Assembly (NCBI GenBank): GCA_002423495.1
Contig: DIWN01000074.1
Span: 1-32,794 of the forward strand
DNA: 32,794 bases
Source of the DNA: Anaerolineaceae bacterium UBA6105
GTDB lineage: Bacteria > Chloroflexota > Anaerolineae > Anaerolineales > Anaerolineaceae
Direction of reading: 5' to 3'
Positions 7,665 through 15,551 of the stretch are shown one piece after another. Both the position numbers and the translations under genes were made by a program. The first letter of the stretch is position 1. Each line of letters opens with the position of its first letter. The notes under the pieces were generated by a model. That model made no database searches. It saw only the letters and a program-made list of their open reading frames with translations, and had not been told where the DNA came from.

Positions 7665-8654
7665 TTACTCATTAAACATTGCTCCGACGCTTGTGCCTTC
7701 ATTCGCGCGTTTGATGACTTCTGCCAGCAAGGGTCCGATGCTCAGGATCGTCAATCGATCGCCAAAAAGCGCTTGCTTTCCGGGCGTCATCGGAATAGTG
7801 TTGGTCGTAATGAATTGTTTGACCGGAAGGGCAGCCAGGCGTTCAGCTGCGTTTGCTGAGAGAACGGGATGGATAAATACCACGTAAACATCCCTGGCAC
7901 CGTTCAGTTTTGCCACCTGCACTGCTTGCACGATCGAACCGCCGGTGTCAATTTCATCGTCGATCAAGAGAACATCCCGTCCATGCACATCTCCGATAAG
8001 GTTCAAAGCCTGGGTGTGCTCCTTGTTGTCGATGCGGCGTTTTTCGATGAACGCCAGGGGAATGTTTAGGGCTTGCGCGTAACGCCTGCCGTCCTTGGCA
8101 AAACCTAGGTCGGCTGTCAGCAAAACGGGATTAGTAAGACTTGGTATTCTCTCGACTAAGTATGGTTTCAGGATATGGTAAGCAGAAAGTACATCTCCCG
8201 GGATATCAAAGAAGCCTTGAATTTGTCCAGCGTGCAGATCCATGGTGATATAGCGATCCGCGCCAGCTGTTTCCATCATCTGCGCCACCAATTTGGCGGT
8301 GATCGGAACACGCGGCTGGTCTTTGCGATCTGAACGCCCGTAACACATATAGGGGAAGACTAAAGTAATGCGTCCGGCTGAGTCAAGTTTGAGTGTTTGC
8401 GCCAGAATCAGCAATTCCATCAGGTTACGGTGAACCGGCATGGAGGTTGTCTGGATGATGTAACAATCCTGCCCACGCACTGAGGCGTGCAGTTTGACAA
8501 AAAGGTTCTCGTTGGTGAATTCAATTACATCACGGCCACAAAGCTCCAGACCGAGGTTATCAGCAACCTCCTGAGCCAGATCAAGGGAAGCCGTTCCAGC
8601 AAAAAGGCGGATATTACCATAAAGCAAACAGTGCAGGTTCTTACCAGGGGTCAT
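7665..8654 (-). CDS. prs: Ribose-phosphate pyrophosphokinase (PRPP synthetase)
   Basis: 329 residues. It makes PRPP from ribose 5-phosphate and ATP for nucleotide, histidine and tryptophan synthesis. The metal/ATP loop DLHAGQIQGFFDIPGD and the PRPP-binding loop DVLLIDDEIDTGGS are intact, and RKDQPRVPITAKLVA matches class I enzymes. Some usually invariant spots differ: YGRSDRK replaces the common ARQDRK, and the region normally reading PDxG plus a basic loop reads TADLGFAKDGRRYA. These may reflect a lineage-specific subtype with altered regulation; the catalytic core looks functional. AAAGGA lies about 11 nt before the ATG. It follows the GNAT gene by 16 bp. Confidence 0.95.
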   Translation of the reverse strand: MTPGKNLHCLLYGNIRLFAGTASLDLAQEVADNLGLELCGRDVIEFTNENLFVKLHASVRGQDCYIIQTTSMPVHRNLMELLILAQTLKLDSAGRITLVFPYMCYGRSDRKDQPRVPITAKLVAQMMETAGADRYITMDLHAGQIQGFFDIPGDVLSAYHILKPYLVERIPSLTNPVLLTADLGFAKDGRRYAQALNIPLAFIEKRRIDNKEHTQALNLIGDVHGRDVLLIDDEIDTGGSIVQAVQVAKLNGARDVYVVFIHPVLSANAAERLAALPVKQFITTNTIPMTPGKQALFGDRLTILSIGPLLAEVIKRANEGTSVGAMFNE

Positions 8655-8670
8655 CTGTATCGCATTCCTT

Positions 8671-9222
8671 TCAGCATTTGATCCAATCCGATTTCAAAAT
8701 GCTCATAACGTGAACATCAATGTAACGTCCATGTTTATACTCAGCCTGGCGAAAAGTGCCTTCGTAGACAAACCCGACTTTCTCGTAAGCTTTGCGGGCT
8801 CTGGGGTTCGTATCGAAGACTCTGAGCCAGATGCGGTTCAGGTTGAGTTCTTCAAAGCCATAGCGGCACATCGTGCGCATGGCTTCAGTGCCGTAACCTT
8901 TGTTCCAATAATCCTTCTCACCGATCATGATCCCGATTTCGACCGAACGTGCCTTTTGGTGGACTGGGAAGAAAGATGTGTTCCCAATCACCACCCATTT
9001 GTCATCGTAGCCATCGGGGTGAACTTCAATCACGAGGGCGTGCTCGTCGATTGGGCGTGCTTTCATAGCGTCGAACCAGCCCTCTTCCTCTACTGTCCCC
9101 ATGGGAGCATAGACTTCGAGGTTCTCGACGACTTCAGGGTCGTTGATCCAGCGCAGAAATTGCGGGATATCCGTTCGTTCAGCAGAGCGAAGACGAAGGT
9201 TGTGACCGTAAAGGTAAGGCAT
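8671..9222 (-). CDS. GNAT family N-acetyltransferase (RimJ/RimL-like)
   Basis: 183 residues, a single GNAT domain. LRLRSAERTDIPQFLRWINDPEVVENL is the usual RimJ/RimL-like opening. The acetyl-CoA pyrophosphate loop is seen in IMIGEKDYWNKGYGTEAM, and NPRARKAYEKVGFVYEG is the C-terminal motif. Such enzymes acetylate ribosomal protein N termini, polyamines or antibiotics, and the acceptor here cannot be told. GGAG lies 5 nt before the ATG. It is placed between aspS (8 bp) and prs (16 bp) in the same operon. Confidence 0.92.
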   Translation of the reverse strand: MPYLYGHNLRLRSAERTDIPQFLRWINDPEVVENLEVYAPMGTVEEEGWFDAMKARPIDEHALVIEVHPDGYDDKWVVIGNTSFFPVHQKARSVEIGIMIGEKDYWNKGYGTEAMRTMCRYGFEELNLNRIWLRVFDTNPRARKAYEKVGFVYEGTFRQAEYKHGRYIDVHVMSILKSDWIKC

Positions 9223-9230
9223 TGGTACTC

Positions 9231-10550
9231 CTAAGGTTCCAGTCGGTTTGGTCCTCTGAACAGGTAGACAGCATCACGGATCGAGGGGAGGTTGAGCATG
9301 ACCATCAAAAGACGGCTCAGCCCCAGCCCCAAACCACCATGCGGCGGGCAGCCGTAGCGGAAGAAGTTCAAATAGTTCTGGATGGGTTCCAGGGTCAGAC
9401 CCTTATCAAGAGCCTGTTGCACCAGTTTTTCATAGCGGTGTTCACGCTGAGCGCCAGTGGTAATTTCCAAGCCAAGCCCCAGCAGGTCGAAGCTCTTGGT
9501 GAGACTGGGATTGTCTTCATGGAGCATGTGATAAAAAGGCCGCACTGTGAAAGGCCAGTCTTTGACGAAGACAAAGTCATGACCAAAGTTTTGCTTCACA
9601 TAATCGCCGAGGGCGCGCTCCGCTCCGGGGTCAAGGTCGCCTTTGCGCTCAGGGGGAAGCTTGTAGTCCAGACCCTTGAGAATCTGATAGGCTTCAGCCA
9701 TCGTCAGGCGCGGGAAAGGCACAGCAGGCACCTGTAAATCAACATCGAAATACTCTTTGATGGCATCGTGGAATTTCGCGTCCACTGCCTGGTAGACATG
9801 CGCCAGCCACTTTTCAGTAAAAGCCATCACGTCTTCGTGGCTATCAATCCAGGAGATCTCAAAGTCCACACCGGTGAATTCGGTCATGTGGCGCGAGGTA
9901 AAGGAAGGATCAGCCCGGAAAACTGGCCCGATCTCAAAAATGCGTTCAAATCCAGCCGCCTGCGCCATCTGCTTGTAGAACTGAGGGGATTGCGCCAGGT
10001 AGGCAGTGCGGTCAAAGTATTCCACCTTGAAGAGCTCCGCGCCGCTTTCGCTGGGAGTTCCCATGATCTTGGGGGAATGAATTTCGATAAAACCATTTTC
10101 AATCCAATACTTGCGCATAGCTTGCTCAGCACAGGTCTGGATTTCAAAGACCAGGCGATTGCGTTCGCGGCGGAGGTCCAAGTAGCGCCAATCCATACGA
10201 TAGTCCTGGTCGGGCAGGGTGTCTGAAAAGGGTTCGAAGGGCAGAGGAAGCTCCGCATTATTTTCGATGTTCAGCGATTCGAGTTGAACTTCAATGCCGC
10301 CCAACTTGACGACCTCATTTTCGACCACCTTGCCGGTGATTGTCAAGGCGGATTCTGTTCCAAGGGCAGAAATAGCTTCAGCCAGTTCTGGATTGCCTTT
10401 TTTCCAATGCGCTATCTGCACCAGCCCGGTCCTGTCGCGCAGGATCAGAAACTGCATGCTTTTTTGATCGCGCAGGGTATGCAGCCAGCCCTTGAGGGTG
10501 ACCTGCTGACCGATTTTTGTCTTCAGGTCTTTAATGAAAGTTCTTTCCAT
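9231..10550 (-). CDS. aspS: Aspartyl-tRNA synthetase, archaeal/eukaryotic type, possibly nondiscriminating
   Basis: 439 residues, much shorter than the bacterial AspRS of about 590 because the GAD insertion is absent; this is the archaeal-type AspRS2. The N-terminal anticodon-binding OB fold (residues 15-100) contains FLILRDRTGLVQIA. Motif 2 is in FEIGPVFRADPSFTSRHMTEF and motif 3 in GGLGLGLSRLLM. In the OB fold the sequence is GWLHTLRD; the histidine (H24) occupies the place where aspartate-specific archaeal enzymes have tryptophan, a hallmark of nondiscriminating enzymes that also charge tRNA-Asn. If so, GatCAB amidotransferase would be needed. It follows meaB by 5 bp, with GGAG inside the meaB 3' end. 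Confidence 0.95.
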   Translation of the reverse strand: MERTFIKDLKTKIGQQVTLKGWLHTLRDQKSMQFLILRDRTGLVQIAHWKKGNPELAEAISALGTESALTITGKVVENEVVKLGGIEVQLESLNIENNAELPLPFEPFSDTLPDQDYRMDWRYLDLRRERNRLVFEIQTCAEQAMRKYWIENGFIEIHSPKIMGTPSESGAELFKVEYFDRTAYLAQSPQFYKQMAQAAGFERIFEIGPVFRADPSFTSRHMTEFTGVDFEISWIDSHEDVMAFTEKWLAHVYQAVDAKFHDAIKEYFDVDLQVPAVPFPRLTMAEAYQILKGLDYKLPPERKGDLDPGAERALGDYVKQNFGHDFVFVKDWPFTVRPFYHMLHEDNPSLTKSFDLLGLGLEITTGAQREHRYEKLVQQALDKGLTLEPIQNYLNFFRYGCPPHGGLGLGLSRLLMVMLNLPSIRDAVYLFRGPNRLEP

Positions 10551-10555
10551 TGGTC

Positions 10556-11590
10556 TTACTCCGATGATTCCAAAGAGATAATTCGATTATACGTCAATAA
10601 TACACGAACTGCTTCATTCGGTGATATAGCGCGTTTCTGTGCCTTTTCAATCAGCGAGTCTAACAGATTCGTGGGTACTTTCTGGTTGAAATCGCTGAGC
10701 AAGCTGGTAATCAGCTGGCGGCGAATATTGGCGCGGATGGAGGCCTGGTCCTTCGCGTGCCATTGACCGCTTTGGCGCAAGTGAGCCGCATGGGCGAGGA
10801 TGGCGTCGGTCAGCTCTTTAATACCCTGGTACTCATAGGCAATGGTTTTGAGAATAGGAGGAATCCAACCTGCGGGTGCGGGTTCGTTCACTGTATCCTC
10901 GTGAAAATCTTGCAGGTGATGTTTTCCGTTGTTGATACTCCTGGCATAGCCCATTTCAATCATATTTCTGAGATAACTGACGCTTTGGTCCACCCCGGGG
11001 CGGTCGGCTTTGTTGACTACCAGGATGTCGGCAATTTCCAAAATTCCGGCTTTAATGGATTGAATGTCATCCCCTGTGCCAGGGGTGTCGACCACGATGG
11101 TCGTGTGCGCCAGGTTGACCACATCCACTTCGGATTGCCCTGCGCCAACCGTTTCTATCAGGATGAAATCGTATCCAGCGGCATCAAAAACCTGGCTAAG
11201 GGCTTCCGTTTGCTCTGCCAGTCCTCCCAAGGCGCCACGGGAAGCCATGGAACGGATGAAGATTTGCTTGTCAACTTCCAGATCGAGCATTCGCACCCGA
11301 TCGCCCAGGACCGCACCGCCGGTGAAGGGGCTGGAAGGGTCCACGGCGATGATCGCGACCTTCTTGTCGGGTTGGCGCTGGCGTAGTTCCCGCGCAAGGG
11401 CGTTCACCAACGTGCTTTTGCCTGAACCAGGCGGACCTGTGATGCCGATTTTCTGCGCGTTGCCGGTCTCAAGAAAGAGTTCCTCAAGCGCAGCCATGCC
11501 AGTTTCCGTTCCATTCTCCACCTGACTCAAAATGCGAGAAAGGGCAAGCCTGTTGCCCTTTCTTAATGAATCAATTAAAGCTGAGGTCAT
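10556..11590 (-). CDS. meaB: MeaB-type G-protein chaperone of methylmalonyl-CoA mutase
   Basis: 344 residues. The P-loop GITGPPGSGKST (49-60), AIIAVDPSSPFTGGAVLGDRVRM, FIRSMASRGALGG, the Walker B region LIETVGAGQSEVDV and the guanine-specificity NKAD are all those of the MeaB/ArgK/MMAA group. It protects B12-dependent acyl-CoA mutases and gates loading of adenosylcobalamin, hydrolysing GTP. The gene starts 2 bp after the stop codon of the B12-binding mutase subunit, in the same operon, which confirms the assignment. It is not an arginine transporter kinase despite old 'ArgK' labels. Confidence 0.95.
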   Translation of the reverse strand: MTSALIDSLRKGNRLALSRILSQVENGTETGMAALEELFLETGNAQKIGITGPPGSGKSTLVNALARELRQRQPDKKVAIIAVDPSSPFTGGAVLGDRVRMLDLEVDKQIFIRSMASRGALGGLAEQTEALSQVFDAAGYDFILIETVGAGQSEVDVVNLAHTTIVVDTPGTGDDIQSIKAGILEIADILVVNKADRPGVDQSVSYLRNMIEMGYARSINNGKHHLQDFHEDTVNEPAPAGWIPPILKTIAYEYQGIKELTDAILAHAAHLRQSGQWHAKDQASIRANIRRQLITSLLSDFNQKVPTNLLDSLIEKAQKRAISPNEAVRVLLTYNRIISLESSE

Positions 11591-11592
11591 GC

Positions 11593-11997
11593 CTACGCTT
11601 TCATTTTTACAGCTTCACGAATGTCTTTGCAGACTTCGCGCGTGTCTGTACCGGGTCCATAAATCTTGTAGACTCCCTGCTCGAGCAGCGTCTTGGTGTC
11701 ATCTTTGGGGATGATGCCGCCCAGAAAAAGCACCACATCTGTCTGTTCGTTTTCTTTAAGCTTTGCGATCACATGGGGAACCAGCGCGTTGTGCGCGCCG
11801 GAGAGAATGGAAAGCCCAACAACGTCCACATCCTCCTGCAAGGCGGCTTCGGCGATCATTTCGGGGGTCTGGCGCAAGCCGGTATAGATGACTTCCATGC
11901 CGTCATCCCTGAGTGCGCGCGCTACGACTTTAGCGCCCCGGTCGTGACCATCCAACCCGGGTTTGGCAATCAAAACGCGAATCTTTTTTTCGGTCAT
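11593..11997 (-). CDS. B12-binding (small) subunit of methylmalonyl-CoA mutase-type enzyme
   Basis: 134 residues corresponding only to the C-terminal cobalamin-binding domain of methylmalonyl-CoA mutase. DGHDRG (16-21) supplies the histidine that ligates cobalt in base-off B12 binding. GLSILSGAHNALVP and FLGGIIPKDD line the nucleotide-tail pocket. The catalytic TIM-barrel subunit is not in this window, so it must be encoded elsewhere; such split mutases are known in archaea and some bacteria. AGGAG precedes the ATG by 7 nt, and a TATAAT -10 lies just upstream. It heads the seven-gene minus-strand run. Ethylmalonyl- or isobutyryl-CoA mutase small subunits look alike and are not excluded. Confidence 0.93.
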   Translation of the reverse strand: MTEKKIRVLIAKPGLDGHDRGAKVVARALRDDGMEVIYTGLRQTPEMIAEAALQEDVDVVGLSILSGAHNALVPHVIAKLKENEQTDVVLFLGGIIPKDDTKTLLEQGVYKIYGPGTDTREVCKDIREAVKMKA

Positions 11998-12023
11998 TGA
12001 CTCTCCTTTTCGTTGTCGCTTAG

Positions 12024-12029
12024 ATTATA
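12024..12029 (-). promoter_or_regulatory. -10 box of the mutase-meaB-aspS operon
   Basis: A perfect TATAAT within GGCGTTATAATC on the minus strand predicts a start near 12017, about 20 nt before the ATG, with AGGAG in the leader. No good -35 is visible. The same GGCGTTATAATC occurs in front of the GT2 gene. Confidence 0.6.
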
Positions 12030-12056
12030 ACGCCTTCCGCGACCTTTTGGCAGTTT

Positions 12057-12596
12057 TTATTGTTCTGAGCCGCTTTGGTATTTGCTGATTCCCTTGATCT
12101 GCAAGATTTCGCCGTAATACAGACGGTGATAATCTCCGCCGTCATATTGCTTCTGGATAAATGGCGCGAGGAAATGATCCGGTGTGTAATCAGAATAGTA
12201 GATCTTTTTACATTCCACGCTCAATTCTGCCTCGGCGAAGGTTGGCGAGCTCACGAAATCCGCTGCCACTGCGTTTAACTGCGTTTTTGACAGTTTATCT
12301 TCATCCCTGCCAGAGTGCCTGCCGAGATAAACCAGGTCTCGCTTAAATTCTCTTGGAAAGGCGGTCATGGTAAAGTTGTCGAACCGTTCCATAAACTCGT
12401 ATGTGAATCGGCTCGGTCGCACTACGACTAAGGCCGCGGGAACGCTCCACATTGTGCCAAACAAGCCCCAACCAATGGTCATGCAATTGTAATCCCCTTT
12501 GGAAAAGTCACCGCTGGTCAAGAGCACCATCTGGCGATCAAAAAGGTTGTGAGGTGAAACTGAAAACTCAAAAGGGTCGATCACGTGTAGATCCAT
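12057..12596 (-). CDS. Flavin reductase-like, FMN-binding split-barrel protein
   Basis: 179 residues from ATG 12596; two ATGs stand in tandem, and GGAGG is 5 nt from the second and only 2 nt from the first, so the second is preferred. DRQMVLLTSGDFSKGDYNCMTIGWGLFGTMWSVPAALVVVRPSRFTYEFM is the flavin-reductase-like split-barrel opening, with FTMTAFPREFKRDL following. Members bind FMN and either reduce flavin or act as redox partners; some are of unknown function. HSGRDEDKLSKT is also common in the subgroup. A longer upstream reading overlaps the divergent promoter and is unlikely. It stands alone, divergent from the UPF0104 gene. Confidence 0.88.
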   Translation of the reverse strand: MDLHVIDPFEFSVSPHNLFDRQMVLLTSGDFSKGDYNCMTIGWGLFGTMWSVPAALVVVRPSRFTYEFMERFDNFTMTAFPREFKRDLVYLGRHSGRDEDKLSKTQLNAVAADFVSSPTFAEAELSVECKKIYYSDYTPDHFLAPFIQKQYDGGDYHRLYYGEILQIKGISKYQSGSEQ

Positions 12597-12653
12597 CATT
12601 TCCTCCGAAGATGTTTCTGCCCTATTGTAACAAATCGTAAGGCTTGCCTGTTG

Positions 12654-12659
12654 TATAAT
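12654..12659 (+). promoter_or_regulatory. -10 box of the UPF0104/GT-C-like operon
   Basis: A perfect TATAAT predicts a start near 12666 and a 10-nt leader before ATG 12676. A TTGTAA lies upstream but too far (24 bp). On the other strand TACAAT (12624-12629) could serve the divergent flavin-reductase-like gene. Confidence 0.55.
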
Positions 12660-12675
12660 TGCGAGCAGGTTTCCT

Positions 12676-13611
12676 ATGTCAAAGCAAAGCAAGCAGCGTC
12701 TGAACTTGATTATCCGTTGGGGGGGGACACTTCTCTCCATCGGGATCATGATCTATCTCCTCAGCCGGGTAGGTTGGGGGGAAGCCTGGCAGACCATCCG
12801 CCAGCTGACTGCCTGGCGTATTCTGTTAGTGTTGATATTAGTGTTTGTTTCCCGTCTGGCGACTTTTGGGCGGTGGCACACACTGCTGAAGGATCAGACC
12901 CCCACACTGGGTGTTATAGATACGCTTAAACTCACTTTTGCGGGTCTTTTTGCCTCAAATGTGCTGCCGACCACGATCGGGGGAGACGTGCTGCGCCTGG
13001 CGGGGGCTGTCCGGCTTGGGCTGAGCACCAGCCTTGCTGCGGCTTCGCTGGTGGTGGATCGCCTGGTCGGCATGACCGGCATGGCACTGATGCTGCCATT
13101 TTCGCTGCCTGCGCTGGCTGCTCACCTGCGTTCGCGCACTCTTTCTGCCCCAGCGGTGAGCATGGCACTGCCATTTTTCAGCCGCCTTAAGAATGGGGTC
13201 CGAAAGATACTTGAAAACCTGCGTTTCTGGTCAAAACACCCGCTCATCCTGCTTAAGGCACTCGGATTTACCCTTATTCACCAGGCCTGTATTTACCTGA
13301 TCATTCTGATCTTGATTGAAGGCATGGGCGAGACGCTCAGCTTTTGGCAGATCGCCGGCATCTGGAGCCTGACCTATTTCATCAGCCTTTTGCCCATCTC
13401 CATCAACGGCTTGGGATTGCAGGAAGTCACCATTACCAACCTCTATACCTTGCTTGGGGGACTTTCACCTACTGCAAGCATCAGCCTGGCGCTCATCCTG
13501 CGCCTGGTCTGGCTGGTCGGGAGCTTGCCTGGAGCCTTTTTTATCGGTGAGGTTCTGGCTGGCAAGTCACCTGCCGAGGTGGAAGAGTCGCTTCCAGAGG
13601 AAACATTATGA
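12676..13611 (+). CDS. Flippase-like integral membrane protein (UPF0104 / LPG synthase TM domain family)
   Basis: 311 residues with about eight hydrophobic segments. The signature FAGLFASNVLPTTIGGDVLRLAG followed by AAASLVVDRLVGM, and FLLP-like FISLLPISINGLGLQEV with its conserved glycines, define the family (TIGR00374/PF03706), related to the membrane half of lysylphosphatidylglycerol synthase and to AglD. No soluble aminoacyl-transfer domain is present, so it is not MprF itself. Proteins of this type sit in envelope glycolipid and polysaccharide loci. Its stop overlaps the next start as ATGA, so it is co-translated with the 647-residue membrane protein. Confidence 0.9.
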   Translation: MSKQSKQRLNLIIRWGGTLLSIGIMIYLLSRVGWGEAWQTIRQLTAWRILLVLILVFVSRLATFGRWHTLLKDQTPTLGVIDTLKLTFAGLFASNVLPTTIGGDVLRLAGAVRLGLSTSLAAASLVVDRLVGMTGMALMLPFSLPALAAHLRSRTLSAPAVSMALPFFSRLKNGVRKILENLRFWSKHPLILLKALGFTLIHQACIYLIILILIEGMGETLSFWQIAGIWSLTYFISLLPISINGLGLQEVTITNLYTLLGGLSPTASISLALILRLVWLVGSLPGAFFIGEVLAGKSPAEVEESLPEETL

Positions 13612-15551
13612 TTTCGGAAGAGACCCAGAAATTTCTGCGTCACTGGTTACTACTGCTTGGTGCAGCCTGTATTTGGTTTTTGTGGGACAGCCGCTACGTG
13701 CGGAATATCTGGTTCATGGGCATGGCGGGCATGGTGATGGTGTTTGCCATCTTGTTCTTTTTGACCTGGAAGCTTAAGCTCGGTTTTGTGGACAAAATTC
13801 CATCTTTGAAAAGCGAAAAAGTCATTTGGGTTGCCTTTTCGGTCATTGCCCTGGCGCTGACCGCGCTTTTCTTTACTTTTAAGTTACACCTCTTCAGCTA
13901 TGGCAGCGGAAGACTTGCCTTCGCGGTTGGATTTTCGGGTATCTTTGCCTTACTCCTCTCGCGGAAAATTGAAAACTCCCCTTACATTGCCTTTGCGAAA
14001 TGCCTGTTGGTGTTTGCGGTGCTGTATCGCGTGGCAGCCTTTGTGCCTGAGATACAAACCGGACCCTTCGCCCTGGGTTGGTCCGAAGGCAGCCGTTTTT
14101 ACAATGCGTCTCTCTTCGCCTCCGAGGGCATCTACGGTTCCAGGCTTCCTCTGCCTGTGCTGCACCCGAGCCGCTACCTGATGCAAGCCCTGCCGTTTTT
14201 CGTTGGCATCCGATCGATACTCTTCCACCGCATCTGGCAGGTGGTGCTTTGGCTTGGAATGACGCTCTGGAGCAGTTGGCTGATGGCGAAACGCTTCAAC
14301 ACATACGCAAAGGTTTTACTTCCGTGGCTAACGGTTTTGCTCTTCCTTTTCTTTTTCCAGGGTGCGGTTTATTACCACCTGATGGTATGCGTGGTGCTGG
14401 TTTTGCTGGGTTACAAAAAAGATAAACCCTTGCGGACCATGATCTTCGTGCTACTTGCATCTATTTGGGCTGGCATCAGCCGGGTCAACTGGATGCCTGT
14501 GCCTGGTTTGATGGCAGTCGTGCTCTACCTGCTTGAAAGGCCCTTTGACGGCAAAAAATGGCTCAAATACCTGGTTTGGCCGGTTGTTTGGGTAATTGGT
14601 GGCTTTGCGCTGGCATACCTCACCAAACAGGGCTATATCTCCATTTCGGGCGAAGACCCGGCGCTGTTCGATTCGGCCTTTTCTTCCGCGTTGCTCTGGC
14701 GCAGGCTGTGGCCTAACGCGACTTTCTTCCTGGGCATCGTGCCGGCAATCCTGCTGGTGATGCTGCCGGGAGCGGCTTTATTCTGGCTGAAATTCCGCGG
14801 AAAAAGTCTGCCCGCCTTGCACTGGTTGCAGTGGCTGGGTCTGGCTGGCATCCTGGGAGTCTTCTTTGTAGGCGGCTTGGTGGTCAGCGTGAAAATCGGG
14901 GGTGGGGGTGACCTTCACAACCTGGATGGATTCCTGGTTTTCTGGGCTCTGATCATCGGTGGAATCCTGGCGATGAGCTCGCGCTTGCCCGAAGCTGAGA
15001 GAAAAGCTAAGGAAAATCAATCCTGGCGATTCTGGCTGGCGATGGCGGTGATCATCCCGGCTTTCTTCGCCTTTATGCGTTCAGGAACCTGGTCCTTTGG
15101 GGCTGCCCAATCGCAGGGCAACGAGCTGAGCGATCTGAAACGTGCCATTGCGGTGCTAAAAGAGAATGGCGGCGAGGTACTCTTTATCTCTGAACGCCAG
15201 TTGCTCACTTTTAGTGAGCTTGATCTGCCGGTTGTGCCTGAGTATGAAAAAGTTTTCCTGATGGAAATGGCGATGGGCAACAACCAGGAACATCTGAGCC
15301 GCTTCCGACAGCAGTTGGAGGGTCATGCTTTTACTGCAATCATCAGTGATCCACTCTCAACCAACATCCAGGGTAGCAATCGCGGCTTTGCCGATGAGAA
15401 CAATGCCTGGGTGGAGCAGGTGGTGCTGCCGATGTTGGCGCAATACGAAGGTGTGCTTTCCTGGCGCAACGGCGAAATCAACCTGCTCGTACCGCAGGGT
15501 GAAACAGAATTAATCCAACAATTATTGGAATCCCAGTTAACAGGTAACTAA
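13608..15551 (+). CDS. Large polytopic membrane protein, possible GT-C-fold glycosyltransferase
   Basis: 647 residues. About a dozen hydrophobic segments fill residues 10-500, then a soluble C-terminal region of about 140 residues (AIAVLKENGGEVLFISERQLLTF onwards). The loop reading ALGWSEGSRFYNASLFASEGIYG followed by PLPVLHPSRYLMQALPF lies between membrane segments and looks like the periplasmic acidic loop of GT-C enzymes such as ArnT or PMT. No named family is recognised with certainty. The overlap with the upstream UPF0104 gene and the convergent GT2 gene suggest work on lipid-linked sugars at the membrane. Its stop overlaps the GT2 stop by 4 bp. Confidence 0.8.
   Translation: MISEETQKFLRHWLLLLGAACIWFLWDSRYVRNIWFMGMAGMVMVFAILFFLTWKLKLGFVDKIPSLKSEKVIWVAFSVIALALTALFFTFKLHLFSYGSGRLAFAVGFSGIFALLLSRKIENSPYIAFAKCLLVFAVLYRVAAFVPEIQTGPFALGWSEGSRFYNASLFASEGIYGSRLPLPVLHPSRYLMQALPFFVGIRSILFHRIWQVVLWLGMTLWSSWLMAKRFNTYAKVLLPWLTVLLFLFFFQGAVYYHLMVCVVLVLLGYKKDKPLRTMIFVLLASIWAGISRVNWMPVPGLMAVVLYLLERPFDGKKWLKYLVWPVVWVIGGFALAYLTKQGYISISGEDPALFDSAFSSALLWRRLWPNATFFLGIVPAILLVMLPGAALFWLKFRGKSLPALHWLQWLGLAGILGVFFVGGLVVSVKIGGGGDLHNLDGFLVFWALIIGGILAMSSRLPEAERKAKENQSWRFWLAMAVIIPAFFAFMRSGTWSFGAAQSQGNELSDLKRAIAVLKENGGEVLFISERQLLTFSELDLPVVPEYEKVFLMEMAMGNNQEHLSRFRQQLEGHAFTAIISDPLSTNIQGSNRGFADENNAWVEQVVLPMLAQYEGVLSWRNGEINLLVPQGETELIQQLLESQLTGN

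Noticed and set aside
8710..9234. 174-codon plus-strand frame opposite the GNAT gene
   Set aside because: It mirrors the GNAT coding frame and has no family resemblance; the GNAT motifs are clear.
10556..11590. Lysine/arginine/ornithine transport kinase (ArgK)
   Set aside because: Old annotation; the adjacent B12-binding mutase subunit and the G-protein motifs identify MeaB.
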